From contig NZ_WBUE01000015.1 in NCBI RefSeq assembly GCF_009026145.1, positions 1 to 64,000 on the forward strand: a DNA stretch of 64,000 bases, in the 5' to 3' direction. The DNA comes from Hyphomicrobium sp. Its GTDB lineage: Bacteria > Pseudomonadota > Alphaproteobacteria > Rhizobiales > Hyphomicrobiaceae. The notes under the pieces are model-generated. The model worked only from the letters and a program-made list of their open reading frames with translations. It was not told where the DNA came from and ran no database searches. Below, in pieces: positions 1 through 8,400 of the stretch (within the stretch, counting starts at the first letter, position 1; the number at the start of each line of letters is the position of its first letter). The translations under genes were made by a program, and so were the position numbers.

Positions 1-760
1 CCTTGGCGGCATTGGCCGCGGCAGCGGCGGCTGCGCGATCCTTCTCGGAGATGGCTGGCGCCGCCTTGGGCTTCTCCGCGGCAGGCGCGGCGGCCATCCC
101 GGCACCCGCCTGCAGCGCACCGGTCTCGACCGCCGCGCCACTCGCCGGGGCCGCGGGAGACGTTTGCGCCTGATCGGCAGGTGCCGTCGTTTGCACCGCC
201 GGTGTTGCGGCCGGCGACTCCGCCGGCGCGGTAGCCTGCTCTATGGGGGCAGTCGGCGCTGCTGGCGCCACAGCTTCAGCGGCTCCGGCGAGTGGAGCGG
301 CCGCTTCCGTCGTCGGCGTCGGAGCAGTGGCGGCGGTCTGCTGCGGGGCAATCCCCAGCGCCTCGGCCTTGCGCATTGGCGCTGGCGGAGCTGCGTCGCC
401 GGCATCGTCGGCCGCGGCGTCGGCCGTCTGCTCGCCGGTCTTGTTGTTTGGCTTCACACCTGGGCCCCAACATACGGTGGCGGAGGCGGTGCAGGTGTGC
501 TCGTCGAACAGGATGACGTCGAGGAAGAGCTCGCAACTTACGCTCTTCTTGCCGGTCTGATACTCGGCGACACCATTCTGTGCCGCCCACTCGGCAATGT
601 GCTTGTCGAGCAGGTTCTTGGCGTCGTTGGTCGGGCCTTCCTTGCCGTAGTCGTTGACCGTGAAGCCGAACTTCTTACAGGCCGCATCCGCCGGCGCCGA
701 CAGTGCAGCGAGCGCACCCACGAGCACCGAAGCTAAGGCGAGCGATGGCTTAGCGCGCAT
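1..760 (-). CDS. Secreted Ala/Pro-rich protein, partial
   Basis: The reading frame opens at an ATG at 760 and continues off the window edge, so only the first 253 residues are visible. Residues 1-26 form a typical signal peptide ending in ADA before ACKKFG, which indicates export. A compact region of about 90 residues with four cysteines follows (CKKF, SCELF, HTCTAS, TVCWG), consistent with two disulfides. After it comes a long low-complexity stretch of Ala, Pro, Thr and Glu, probably a periplasmic linker. A GGGGG stretch lies about 9 bases upstream of the ATG. I do not recognise the family, and a C-terminal domain may lie outside the window. Confidence 0.7.
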   Translation of the reverse strand, partial: MRAKPSLALASVLVGALAALSAPADAACKKFGFTVNDYGKEGPTNDAKNLLDKHIAEWAAQNGVAEYQTGKKSVSCELFLDVILFDEHTCTASATVCWGPGVKPNNKTGEQTADAAADDAGDAAPPAPMRKAEALGIAPQQTAATAPTPTTEAAAPLAGAAEAVAPAAPTAPIEQATAPAESPAATPAVQTTAPADQAQTSPAAPASGAAVETGALQAGAGMAAAPAAEKPKAAPAISEKDRAAAAAAANAAK

Positions 761-774
761 TGGAATGTCCCCCG

Positions 775-804
775 ACGGACAAATGTCCGATTCCAAAGCC
801 TTAT
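775..804 (-). promoter_or_regulatory. Promoter region with palindrome ahead of the secreted protein gene
   Basis: On the minus strand a TATAAG-like -10 element (804-799) is followed at once by the near-perfect palindrome CGGACAAATGTCCG (775-788). This ends 15 bases before the ATG at 760, so the palindrome would sit at or just after the transcription start. It could be an operator. No factor can be named. Confidence 0.3.
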
Positions 805-889
805 AGCGGCGCGCCATGCCCCTGCCTAGACTTTGGGCCCGCAAAGGTGTGCAGGACAAATGCAGCGCAAGCGCGGCACTTAAGGCGGA

Positions 890-1219
890 TCAATTCATGT
901 AAGGTGAATCGCCACCATTGGGGCCGATGCCCGAATCGAAAAAGAAGCCGCTGTCGAACGGCCCGCCCGGAGACTGCTTGTTGATGTACGGATCGATGTA
1001 GCCACCGTACAGCGCGAAATAGCGAGCGATTTCCTCGGGCGTGGAACCCTGCTCGACGGCGTATGCGCGACCCTTCTGGCGGCGTGCGGCCTTCTTCTTC
1101 TGCGTATATTCGCCCGCCTTGGCGCCCGGAGCGACGTAATCGCCAGCCCCGCCCAGGGTGGCAAGCATCAAGAAGCCGGCGGCGACGAAAACCCCCGTGC
1201 AGATCCGATAAAGGCTCAT
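890..1219 (-). CDS. Small exported hypothetical protein
   Basis: This encodes 109 residues. The ATG at 1219 is preferred over the GTG at 1246 because AAGGA lies 7 bases before it. The N-terminus has a hydrophobic segment (about residues 5-22) that could be a signal peptide or anchor. A Lys/Arg-rich stretch (QKKKAARRQKGRAY) and a Gly/Pro/Asp-rich tail ending in DSPYMN follow. No catalytic motif is visible and I do not recognise the family. It is probably a small envelope protein. Confidence 0.55.
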   Translation of the reverse strand: MSLYRICTGVFVAAGFLMLATLGGAGDYVAPGAKAGEYTQKKKAARRQKGRAYAVEQGSTPEEIARYFALYGGYIDPYINKQSPGGPFDSGFFFDSGIGPNGGDSPYMN

Positions 1220-1245
1220 GATCCAGTCCTTGTTGGTTCTAACCA

Positions 1246-1257
1246 CCCCATATGGGG
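1246..1257. promoter_or_regulatory. Perfect 12-bp palindrome CCCCATATGGGG
   Basis: The perfect palindrome CCCCATATGGGG lies 27 bases upstream of the ATG at 1219. Its position in the leader suits an operator for a dimeric repressor. Nothing in the sequence identifies that regulator. Confidence 0.3.
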
Positions 1258-1474
1258 GCTGAATGTAACGAAAAACGCTCCGGCAGAGGGCAAATCTCCA
1301 AGTCGACCGGCTTTTTGCGCGCCCCTGTCACCCGGTAACCACGCCGGACGCACAGGCTGGAACTCCGGCCGGGCAATTGGGCCTCGCTGGAGCTTCCATC
1401 ATCCTACCGAGCTATTGAGCGAATGGTTAACGGGACCGGAAAAATTGTCCCGATCCGGCGCGCTCGCCCCGAGC

Positions 1475-1774
1475 TCAGCCTGTCTTGCAGATCGTCGACG
1501 TGCCGCGGCAGTTGTAGCCGAGGCCGCCCGGCGAGCACTTGTAGGCCGGGGTGCTGACGCGATAGCCGGGGGTCGAGCCGGTGGCCATGAACGCCGCCCA
1601 CACGCCCCAGTCGAACGATTGCAGGATCGCTTCCTTCACCTGGAACTTGGCGCCGTCGAGGGACGTCGCGGTGCCCGAGGCGGTCTTCTTGAAGCAGGCG
1701 GCTTCGGCGCTGCCGGCAAAGCCGGCGCCAACGAGGGAAACGGCCAGCGCGGCCGCGCAGGACAACTTGATCAT
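1475..1774 (-). CDS. Small secreted cysteine-containing protein
   Basis: This encodes 99 residues. The start at 1774 is supported by GGGGAGC upstream and by the signal peptide it produces (MIKLSCAAALAVSLVGAG, cleavage after AEA). The mature part contains four cysteines (ACFKKT, YKCSPG, YNCRGT, TICKTG), probably two disulfides, and is otherwise small and polar. The earlier in-frame start would add a basic, signal-less extension and is unlikely. The family is not recognised. Its layout (signal peptide plus ACxKK) resembles the secreted protein at the window start, but homology cannot be claimed by eye. Confidence 0.6.
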   Translation of the reverse strand: MIKLSCAAALAVSLVGAGFAGSAEAACFKKTASGTATSLDGAKFQVKEAILQSFDWGVWAAFMATGSTPGYRVSTPAYKCSPGGLGYNCRGTSTICKTG

Positions 1775-1928
1775 CTGTAAGCTCCCCGGACATCGCTTAA
1801 ACGATGACGGGAGATTGCCGCAGACGCGCGCCGTTGCCCATGGCGGACGCGCGTACAGCAAAAAAAGCTCGGGGATCGTGGCCGCCCGGTGACGCCATGC
1901 AAAGCAATTGCATGGCGCCGAACGGCCT

Positions 1929-2141
1929 TCAGGAAGCTTGAAGGTTGACCGCTTTGGGTCCCTTGCCGCGCTTGTCGGGCTCGGTCTCGAACGAAATGCG
2001 CGCGCCCTCGTCGAGATTGCCGATACCGGCGCGCTCAACTGCGGTCACGTGCACGAACACGTCCTTGCCGCCGTCGTCGGGCTTGATGAAGCCATAGCCC
2101 TTTTGGGCATTGTAAAATTTGACAGTGCCGCTCTGGCGCAT
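1929..2141 (-). CDS. cspA: Cold-shock domain protein (CspA family)
   Basis: The protein is a single 70-residue cold-shock domain, the usual length. It carries the RNP1-like KGYGFIKP and RNP2-like DVFVHVTA nucleic-acid-binding motifs and the N-terminal GTVKFYNAQKG strand. These proteins bind single-stranded RNA or DNA and act as RNA chaperones. The gene stands alone, followed by a 154-bp gap to the small secreted gene. The exact paralogue cannot be assigned, so cspA is a family-level symbol. Confidence 0.93.
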   Translation of the reverse strand: MRQSGTVKFYNAQKGYGFIKPDDGGKDVFVHVTAVERAGIGNLDEGARISFETEPDKRGKGPKAVNLQAS

Positions 2142-2357
2142 CGCGAAATCTCCTAACGTGCGCAGTCAACGAAAACGGCGCGGCTCAAGCGAGACCGCAC
2201 CGGGGGAAGGCTCGGGAAACTGTTCGCAATGCGGGGGAAATAAAGCGCGGGAGAACGACATGCGCGCCACAATCTCAAAGCTACACTTGGTCTCCGCCGG
2301 GTCGATCGGCTGCCCGAGCGGCAGAAGTATCGGAGAAAAGAAACCACGAGGCAAGCG

Positions 2358-3239
2358 TTAGCGAGGCGTTTTGCCCCACTTGGCGGCCTCGCTGCCCAGC
2401 TCCTCGAGGCGAAAATCTGCGCCTTTTCCTTGTGCCAGCACGCGCACCAGCTCGGGCAGCAGGGCCTCGAGATTTGCCGCCAGCGTAAACGGCGCATTGA
2501 CGGCGACCAGTCCTGCACCATTGAGGCGCGTCTCGTTGTCCGCGCCGCGGATCATCACCTCGATCGCCGTCGCCCGCGGCAAGCCGAGCGCAGCCACCTT
2601 GCGGCGGAAGCTGGCCACGGGCCGCATCTCCTTGATCGGATACCACAACAGAGACGTGCCGGTTGCGAAACGCCGTGTGGCCTCGCGTAGAGCATCGATG
2701 AGCCTGTCGAGCTCCCCCACTTCCTCGAAGGCCGGATCGATCAACGTCACGCCGCGCCGCTCGGGCGGGGGCAACAATGCCTTGATCGCCACCCACGCAT
2801 CGAGCGCCATGACCTTGACTTGCCGGTCGCGCGCAAACAGCCGCTGCAGCTCGCTCTGATCCTCGGGATGCAGCTCGTTGACGATGAGGCGGTCCCCTGA
2901 GCGCATAAGCCGGCGCGCAACGAGCGGACTGCCCGGATAATGCTTCAGCCCCCCTTGCGGATTGAGCGCGCGCACGACGCCGAGGTAGGGCGCCAGCAGC
3001 TCCGCCGCGCGTGGGGTGAACGCCGCGTCCATCACGCGGCCGATCCCCTCGCGCCACTCGCCAGTCTTCTGCGCCGGCTCGGAGGCAAGGTCATAGACCC
3101 CGACGCCGGCGTGCGTGTCGATGACGCGGAACGGCGCCGGCTTTAGCTTCATGTGCTCGATCACGAGCGCCAGCACGGCGTGCTTGACGACGTCCGCGAA
3201 ATTACCGGCGTGGTAGGCGTGGCGGTAGTTCATGCGCAC
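2358..3239 (-). CDS. rlmJ: 23S rRNA (adenine-2030 N6)-methyltransferase RlmJ
   Basis: This 293-residue protein has the family N-terminus MNYRHAYHAGNFADV, the SAM-binding motif DTHAGVGVYDL (about 41-51) and the ELHPED motif (122-127). RlmJ methylates A2030 of 23S rRNA. The true start may be the third codon (ATG at 3233), which gives the canonical MNYRHAYH. One oddity stands out: the catalytic motif IV reads DPAFE (168-172), whereas the family usually has DPPYE or DPPFE. The second proline, which shapes the adenine pocket, is therefore alanine here. Confidence 0.92.
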   Translation of the reverse strand: MRMNYRHAYHAGNFADVVKHAVLALVIEHMKLKPAPFRVIDTHAGVGVYDLASEPAQKTGEWREGIGRVMDAAFTPRAAELLAPYLGVVRALNPQGGLKHYPGSPLVARRLMRSGDRLIVNELHPEDQSELQRLFARDRQVKVMALDAWVAIKALLPPPERRGVTLIDPAFEEVGELDRLIDALREATRRFATGTSLLWYPIKEMRPVASFRRKVAALGLPRATAIEVMIRGADNETRLNGAGLVAVNAPFTLAANLEALLPELVRVLAQGKGADFRLEELGSEAAKWGKTPR

Positions 3240-3359
3240 GCTTCAGCGCGGCGATGCCGACCTGTCAAGGCGGCTGGCCCGGCTCGGTGCGAGAGGATCG
3301 GCGAGATTTTTCGGCCCTGTTCCCCAGGGAACGGCGAGCGGCCTATGTGGCTGGCAGTA

Positions 3360-3471
3360 TCACTTCATCGAGAGCCCGGAAGGACCACGCTCGTGAAGCG
3401 CTCTTGCGGGTTAGCTCCCCGTCTCCTCCTCAACTTGAAGCCCCGCGCTCCCCCCCGCGGGGCTTCTTTTT
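3360..3471 (+). ncRNA. Candidate small RNA with CU-rich region and own terminator
   Basis: The spacer between rlmJ and holC, both on the minus strand, contains a strong plus-strand terminator (3438-3471) with no plus-strand gene before it. Just upstream is the unstructured pyrimidine stretch CTCCCCGTCTCCTCCTCAAC, complementary to Shine-Dalgarno sequences. Many alphaproteobacterial regulatory RNAs have such stretches. The 5' end is not defined, no clear promoter was found, and 3360 is a guess. Confidence 0.4.
3438..3471 (+). terminator. Rho-independent terminator
   Basis: A perfect 10-bp stem AAGCCCCGCG/CGCGGGGCTT with an 8-base loop is followed by CTTTTT on the plus strand. No T-run follows on the minus strand, so it acts only on plus-strand transcripts. 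Confidence 0.75.
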
Positions 3472-3494
3472 GCGCGGCGCGCCCCGGCGCGGCC

Positions 3495-3968
3495 TCAGGC
3501 CTTGCGTTCCCACTTTCCGGCCGCGCTTTGCTGCCAGTAGGTGACCGGGCAGCCGGCGCTCTTTGCGGCCGTCCATTGTCCGCGCGCCGCCTTGACCGCG
3601 TCGGCGTCGTTGCCATCGAACATGTAGACGATGCGCACGAAGCCCGAGAACGCTTCCGCCTCCGCACCATCGACGAGAAAGCGCACGCCGGCGCCGTTCG
3701 GCGTCTCCCCGGTCGTCGTCAGATAGACGGGTTGCTCGGCGGCGTACCCATCCTTCGCGGCACCGTGGGCGAGAAAGCTGTCTTCCTTGTACGTCCACAG
3801 CGCCAAATCAATGGCCGCCAAGCGCTCCTGCGAGCCCGCCTGCACCACGGCGCGCCATCCGCGCTCGAGTGTCTTCTCCACCTGGCTAGGGAGCACGCGC
3901 TCAAGGGGCTGCTGCTCGAGGTGGTAGAACAGAACCTCGGTCGGCGGCGGTGAATCTTGCTCTGCCAT
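3495..3968 (-). CDS. holC: DNA polymerase III chi subunit (HolC)
   Basis: This encodes 157 residues from the ATG at 3968. The longer frame (to 4007) adds a Cys/Arg-rich stretch not typical of the family. The protein has the HolC fold pattern: EVLFYHLEQQPLERVLPSQVEKTLERGWRAVV, here split as a short beta strand then a helix, ending with WTYKEDSFLAHG and IVYMFDGND. Chi links the clamp loader to single-strand-binding protein at the replication fork. In many alphaproteobacteria holC follows pepA. Here the upstream neighbour is instead a small Cys-rich gene and no pepA is seen. Confidence 0.88.
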   Translation of the reverse strand: MAEQDSPPPTEVLFYHLEQQPLERVLPSQVEKTLERGWRAVVQAGSQERLAAIDLALWTYKEDSFLAHGAAKDGYAAEQPVYLTTTGETPNGAGVRFLVDGAEAEAFSGFVRIVYMFDGNDADAVKAARGQWTAAKSAGCPVTYWQQSAAGKWERKA

Positions 3969-4203
3969 GCAGCAAGTATACTCATCCCGGCGCGCGTTGC
4001 ACTCCACGCAGAGCTAGGCAACGACATGCTGCGGCGCAAAGGCGATTTGCCCTTGCGCCGCGCAGGTGCCTTACCTACTTATCGGGGTCCGGATCGGCGC
4101 CAGACGTGCGGCTGTCGTCCGTGCGGGCGGTGAGCTTGGCGGCATCTTAGGGTTCGCCGCAGCTCCCGTCCGCTGCATTTTCCTCAATGCTTGTCGTCGC
4201 TAC

Positions 4204-4494
4204 TCAGCGCTTGACGCTCGTCAGGTACCGCTTCGGCACTTCGCCGGCGGCCACCAAGGCGTCAACGCAGCGGCGCGACAGCGCGCGGCGCGAGGCGAGC
4301 ATGCAACTGCGCAACTCGGGCGTTCCGATCGAGTACTTCGCACAGAAGCGATAGTAATCGCGCTCGCACGCGGAGTTGACGCGCGCCGAGTAGGCGTTGG
4401 CCGCTGAACCGCAGGCAAACATCATGAGCGCAGCCGCACCCGCCGCGGCTGCACGTATCACCGGGCGCGCCCGGCCGTGTGAGCACCTGTGCAT
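4204..4494 (-). CDS. Small secreted cysteine-rich repeat protein
   Basis: This encodes 96 residues from the ATG at 4494. A basic N-terminus and a hydrophobic segment (about 12-32) form a signal peptide. The mature part has regularly spaced cysteines (CERDYYRFC, RSCML, RRCVDAL). This pattern resembles single copies of the bacterial cysteine-rich repeat related to the Golgi GLG1 repeat. The function of these small periplasmic proteins is not known. The family assignment rests on spacing only. Confidence 0.6.
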   Translation of the reverse strand: MHRCSHGRARPVIRAAAAGAAALMMFACGSAANAYSARVNSACERDYYRFCAKYSIGTPELRSCMLASRRALSRRCVDALVAAGEVPKRYLTSVKR

Positions 4495-4635
4495 TGATCT
4501 CAGTTTCTCTTTAGAGCTTCCCCTCGGGCTCGCGGCCCCCGAGCCGTGCCCCCACCGCAGGCTCGCGAATCCAAGGTAGCTCAGCGCTTCCGCCAAGACC
4601 AGTGACCGCGCCGCCTCGCGGGCGAAAAAACGCCC

Positions 4636-5994
4636 TCAGCTCTTATGCTTAGCGAACGGATTATCGCCCTTGCGCAGATTGATGCGCAGCGGCACGCCGG
4701 GAAGATCGAATGCCTCGCGCAGACTGTTGGTGAGATAGCGCAGGTACGACTTTGGCAACTCCTCAGGGCGCGAGCAGAAGGCGATGAACGTTGGTGGCCG
4801 CGTCGACGGCTGCGTGATGTAGCGGATCTTGATGCGCCGACCGCTGACGGCGGGCGGCGCGTGCCGCCCCAGCGCCTCCGCGAGCCAACGGTTGAGATCC
4901 GGTGTCGAAACGCGACGGTTCCAAGTGTCGTAGGCCTCCAGCACCGCCTTCGCCAGCTTGTCGATGCCGCGTCCGCTCAGCGCCGATAGCGGCACCAGCG
5001 CCACGCCGGGTACTTGCGACAGCCTCTCGCTCAGCGTCTCGCGCAGCTGCTTGAGCTTTCCCTGCTTGTCCTCGACGAGGTCCCACTTGTTGACGGCGAC
5101 GACAAGCGCGCGGCCCTCCTCGGTGACGAGATCGCCGATCGTCAGATCCTGGTGCTCGAACGGACGCTCGGCGTCGATGAGCAACACCACCACCTCGGCG
5201 AAACGGATGGCGCGGATGGCGTCGGAGGCGCTGAGCTTCTCGGCCGTCTCGGTGATCTTCGCCTTGCGCCGCAGCCCGGCGGTGTCGAACAGGCGAATTT
5301 TGCGTCCCGACCACTCGACATCGCTGGGCACCGAATCGCGCGTCAGCCCCGGCTCCGGGCCGGTGATCATCCGCTCCTCGCCGAGGATCGCATTGACGAG
5401 CGTGGACTTGCCGGCGTTGGGGCGGCCGACGATGGCGACGCGGATCGGGCGCGCCGTGGCCGGCACCTCAGCATCGGCCTCGCGCGCCTCTTTCAAGCCC
5501 AGCGCCGCCATCATCTCGGTGAGAAGATCGGCGAGACCCTCGCCGTGCTCGGCCGAGATGGCGACCGGCTCGCCGAAGCCGAGCTCGAACGCCGCATAGA
5601 AACCCTCCTCGCCGGCGCGGCCTTCGCTCTTGTTGGCGACGAGCACGACGGGACGGCCGGAGGCGCGCACCAATCTGGAGAACGACTTGTCGTCGGGCGT
5701 GATGCCTTCGCGGGCATCGATGACGAACAGAATGAGATCGGCGGCGGCAACTGCCGCCTCGCTCTGCTGGCGCATGCGCTCGGCAATCGAGCCGCGTTTG
5801 GCCTGCTCCAGGCCAGCGGTGTCGACGATCGTCACCGGATGGCCGGCAAGGTCGGCTTCCTCCTCGCGCCGGTCGCGCGTCAGTCCGGGCACGTCGGAGA
5901 CGAGAGCCGAGCGTTTGCCGGTCAGCCGGTTGAACAGCGTCGACTTACCGACGTTGGGCCGGCCGATGATGGCGATGACGGGCGGAGAGGACAT
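4636..5994 (-). CDS. der: Ribosome biogenesis GTPase Der (EngA)
   Basis: This 452-residue protein has two tandem GTPase domains. The first has GRPNVGKS (11-18) and the second GRPNAGKS (about 190-197). Each is followed by a DTAG switch II motif (DTAGL) and an NK(S/W)D-type base-recognition motif (NKSE, NKWD). The C-terminal KH-like domain starts near residue 360. Der acts in 50S subunit assembly. It lies downstream of bamB on the same strand with a 96-bp spacer, in the conserved order panB-TPR-bamB-der. The NKSE in domain 1 departs from NKxD, a variation also found in other Der proteins. Confidence 0.97.
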   Translation of the reverse strand: MSSPPVIAIIGRPNVGKSTLFNRLTGKRSALVSDVPGLTRDRREEEADLAGHPVTIVDTAGLEQAKRGSIAERMRQQSEAAVAAADLILFVIDAREGITPDDKSFSRLVRASGRPVVLVANKSEGRAGEEGFYAAFELGFGEPVAISAEHGEGLADLLTEMMAALGLKEAREADAEVPATARPIRVAIVGRPNAGKSTLVNAILGEERMITGPEPGLTRDSVPSDVEWSGRKIRLFDTAGLRRKAKITETAEKLSASDAIRAIRFAEVVVLLIDAERPFEHQDLTIGDLVTEEGRALVVAVNKWDLVEDKQGKLKQLRETLSERLSQVPGVALVPLSALSGRGIDKLAKAVLEAYDTWNRRVSTPDLNRWLAEALGRHAPPAVSGRRIKIRYITQPSTRPPTFIAFCSRPEELPKSYLRYLTNSLREAFDLPGVPLRINLRKGDNPFAKHKS

Positions 5995-6090
5995 GCAGGA
6001 TGGGCCAGACGCGACTTCGTTGAGCGGCGCTTATCGCGCATTCGCTGTTGCGAGGATAGAGAGGTGCGCCGACCGTTCGGTTAAGCTCAG

Positions 6091-7464
6091 CTAGTTGAGC
6101 GCGATGAGCTTGGCGCTGTCAGTGAGCACATACATCCGCCCCTGGGCGACCACCGGCGCGATGTAGATGGCGCTGCCGAGCTCCTTCTGAGCGGCGATGC
6201 GGCCCGTCGTCGCCTCGACGCTGACCAGGGCCCCGCTCGTGGATGTGAGCCACAGATGGTCGCCCGCCAGCGTCGGTCCCGCCCAAGCGGCATTTCCTGG
6301 AAGCTTGGTCGTCCATTGCGTCTTGCCGTCCTGGCGCGACAGCGCCATGAGCTGACCCTGCGTGTCGACGACGAACACGCTGCCACCGGCTACCCACGGC
6401 GTCTGCGTGCCGGGGACGTTGATCGACCACAGCCGCTCCCCGCTCGCCGCCTGCGTCGCGACCATGCGGCCCGCGTGGCCGATGGCGAAGACCGTGCCGC
6501 CGTCGATGGCCGGACGTGCCGCGTCGCTCATCGAGGCGACCTGCGATGTCGTGCGCGTGCGTGCGAGATTTTCCGACCACGCCGACGAGCCGTCGGCCAC
6601 CTTCAGCGCAACGAGATCGCCGGAGGGATACGGCACGACGACGATGTCGCCGTCGACCGCGGGACTGGCGTTGTTGATGAGGCTCGCCTGCTGTGGCAGG
6701 CCGCGCACCGACCACAGCTCGCCGCCGTCGGCTCCGGCCAGGCAGAAGAAGCGCCCATCGAGCGCAATTACATACACGCGGTCGCCCACGGCGGTCGGCG
6801 AGGAGCGCACCGGTGCCTCGAGCTGCTTCTCCCAGATCGCCTTGCCGTTCTGCGGATCGATGGCGACGACATTGCCATAGCCGCTCGCCGCGTACAGCCG
6901 GCCGCCGTCGACCGCGAGGCCGCCGCCGAAGCCACCGCCGCTGCTGCCGCCGCCGAGCGAGAACCAGCTCCCGCTCTTCTCGCGCTGTGGCTTTAATGAT
7001 GTGCGCCAGATCGCCGAGCCGCCCGACGTCGAAAAGGCGCTCACCGTACCTTCGGCATCGAGCGTGTAGACGCGGCCGTCGTAGACGATCGGCCTTGCCG
7101 TCAGTCGTCCGACACTCCCCGAGCCGGTGCCGGCATCGGCGTTCCAAACGACGTTGGCCGCTCCGCCGAAGGCGAGATTTCCAGGCGAATTGTTTGGCTC
7201 GCCACCCGGCTGCGCCCAGTTGTCGTTGGCGCGCGGTGCCGGCAGCGTGATCGGCGCGAAGGCATCGGCGAGTTCGCCCGTCACCGGCCCCTGGGCCTGC
7301 ATGACGGGAATGCGCTTGCCGGGCAGCGGCACGGCCTTTTCGGCGAAGGGGTTGAGATTGGCGAGCTTTGGGAGCGAGGGTCCGTCGCCAGCGCAGCCGG
7401 AGAGCAGCACGAAGGAGCAAAGTCCCGCGCCGATCAAACTGCTCCGCCGCGTCCCACCCCTCAT
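6091..7464 (-). CDS. bamB: Outer membrane assembly lipoprotein BamB
   Basis: This encodes 457 residues. The N-terminus is a lipoprotein signal with lipobox LLSGC (Cys24). The rest is a PQQ-like beta-propeller with repeated blades such as VYTLDAEGTVSAF, LYAASGYGNVVAID and VFVVDTQGQLMAL. BamB is the scaffold lipoprotein of the BAM complex that folds outer-membrane proteins. It follows the TPR gene by 9 bp, so the two are co-transcribed. A Ser/Gly-rich loop (SLGGGSSGGGFGGG) sits between blades. The propeller binds no cofactor in BamB, unlike true quinoproteins. Confidence 0.9.
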   Translation of the reverse strand: MRGGTRRSSLIGAGLCSFVLLSGCAGDGPSLPKLANLNPFAEKAVPLPGKRIPVMQAQGPVTGELADAFAPITLPAPRANDNWAQPGGEPNNSPGNLAFGGAANVVWNADAGTGSGSVGRLTARPIVYDGRVYTLDAEGTVSAFSTSGGSAIWRTSLKPQREKSGSWFSLGGGSSGGGFGGGLAVDGGRLYAASGYGNVVAIDPQNGKAIWEKQLEAPVRSSPTAVGDRVYVIALDGRFFCLAGADGGELWSVRGLPQQASLINNASPAVDGDIVVVPYPSGDLVALKVADGSSAWSENLARTRTTSQVASMSDAARPAIDGGTVFAIGHAGRMVATQAASGERLWSINVPGTQTPWVAGGSVFVVDTQGQLMALSRQDGKTQWTTKLPGNAAWAGPTLAGDHLWLTSTSGALVSVEATTGRIAAQKELGSAIYIAPVVAQGRMYVLTDSAKLIALN

Positions 7465-7473
7465 ATATCCCCC

Positions 7474-8250
7474 TCAGTCCTTCTTGGCTGGCGGCGTTGT
7501 CCCCGGCGTTGTCGCGTTCGCCGACGGCGCTCCCCCACTAGACGCGGCGGCGGCACCCGGAGCCGGCGCCTCGGCCGCCTTCTTGGCAATCTCCCCGCCG
7601 GCGATCTCGGCCATCACGATCTGCGCGCGTTCGGCGATGCTCTGCGGGGTCGACCTATCGACGAACAGCGGCGTCAGGATGGTGCGTGCCTCGGTCGTCT
7701 TACCGGCCTTGTAGGCGGCCAAGCCCAACAGCTCGCGGGCACTGTAGCGCCACGGGCTGTCGTCAGCCATGAGAGGGGTGAGCCGATTCTCCATCTCGGT
7801 AAAGTCGGCCTCGCCGAGGCGCAGGCCAGCCGCCTGCAGCCGCGCGAACTCGCGCAGCATCGCGTCGGCGCCGCTGTCACCGGCGAGTGCCTCGTAAGTC
7901 GCAAGCGCCTCTGCCTTCTTGCCTTGCTTGCTTTGCGCCCCGGCGAGTTGCAGCTGCGCCAAGGCCCGATAGCCGCCGGCTCCGTCGGCAGCAATCTTCT
8001 CGAATTCCTTCTCGGCGCTGCCCTCCTTCTTGTCGTTGAGGAGGAGCAGCGCGTCTTCATAGCGCGCACCGGACTCCTGCGCGGCGCTGAGGCGATAGCT
8101 TTCCCAATACTTGAAGCCCAGCACGACCAGCACAATCGCGGCGGCGGCCGCGATGATATAGGTGCCGTACTCCTTCCAGATCTTCTCGAGGCGTTCGCGC
8201 CTCAGCTCTTCTTCGACTTCGCGGAGAAGACCATCGTCCTGTTGTGCCAT
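7474..8250 (-). CDS. Membrane-anchored TPR protein (YfgM-like)
   Basis: This encodes 258 residues. The ATG at 8250 is chosen because it gives the family-like MAQQDDGLLREVEEELR; an upstream in-frame start adds a basic tail. One transmembrane helix lies at about 30-47. A periplasmic helical region follows (YEDALLLLNDKKEGSAEKEF and later TPR-like pairs), then an Ala/Pro-rich end. YfgM-type proteins attach to the Sec translocon and help periplasmic chaperones. The gene is immediately upstream of bamB, the conserved partner position. The ends are 9 bp apart, which indicates an operon. Confidence 0.85.
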   Translation of the reverse strand: MAQQDDGLLREVEEELRRERLEKIWKEYGTYIIAAAAAIVLVVLGFKYWESYRLSAAQESGARYEDALLLLNDKKEGSAEKEFEKIAADGAGGYRALAQLQLAGAQSKQGKKAEALATYEALAGDSGADAMLREFARLQAAGLRLGEADFTEMENRLTPLMADDSPWRYSARELLGLAAYKAGKTTEARTILTPLFVDRSTPQSIAERAQIVMAEIAGGEIAKKAAEAPAPGAAAASSGGAPSANATTPGTTPPAKKD

Positions 8251-8400
8251 CGCTCGCTCTTTCAGCCCCTGAACCTTGGCGCGTTTCTTATCAGAGGCCC
8301 GGCCGGGCATCTGGAAGCCGCATACATAGCCGACGGCATCCCCTGCGCAAGCGATTGATCGGCCTTAAGGCCGAACCCGGGGCGGGGCCACAGGCGCCGC

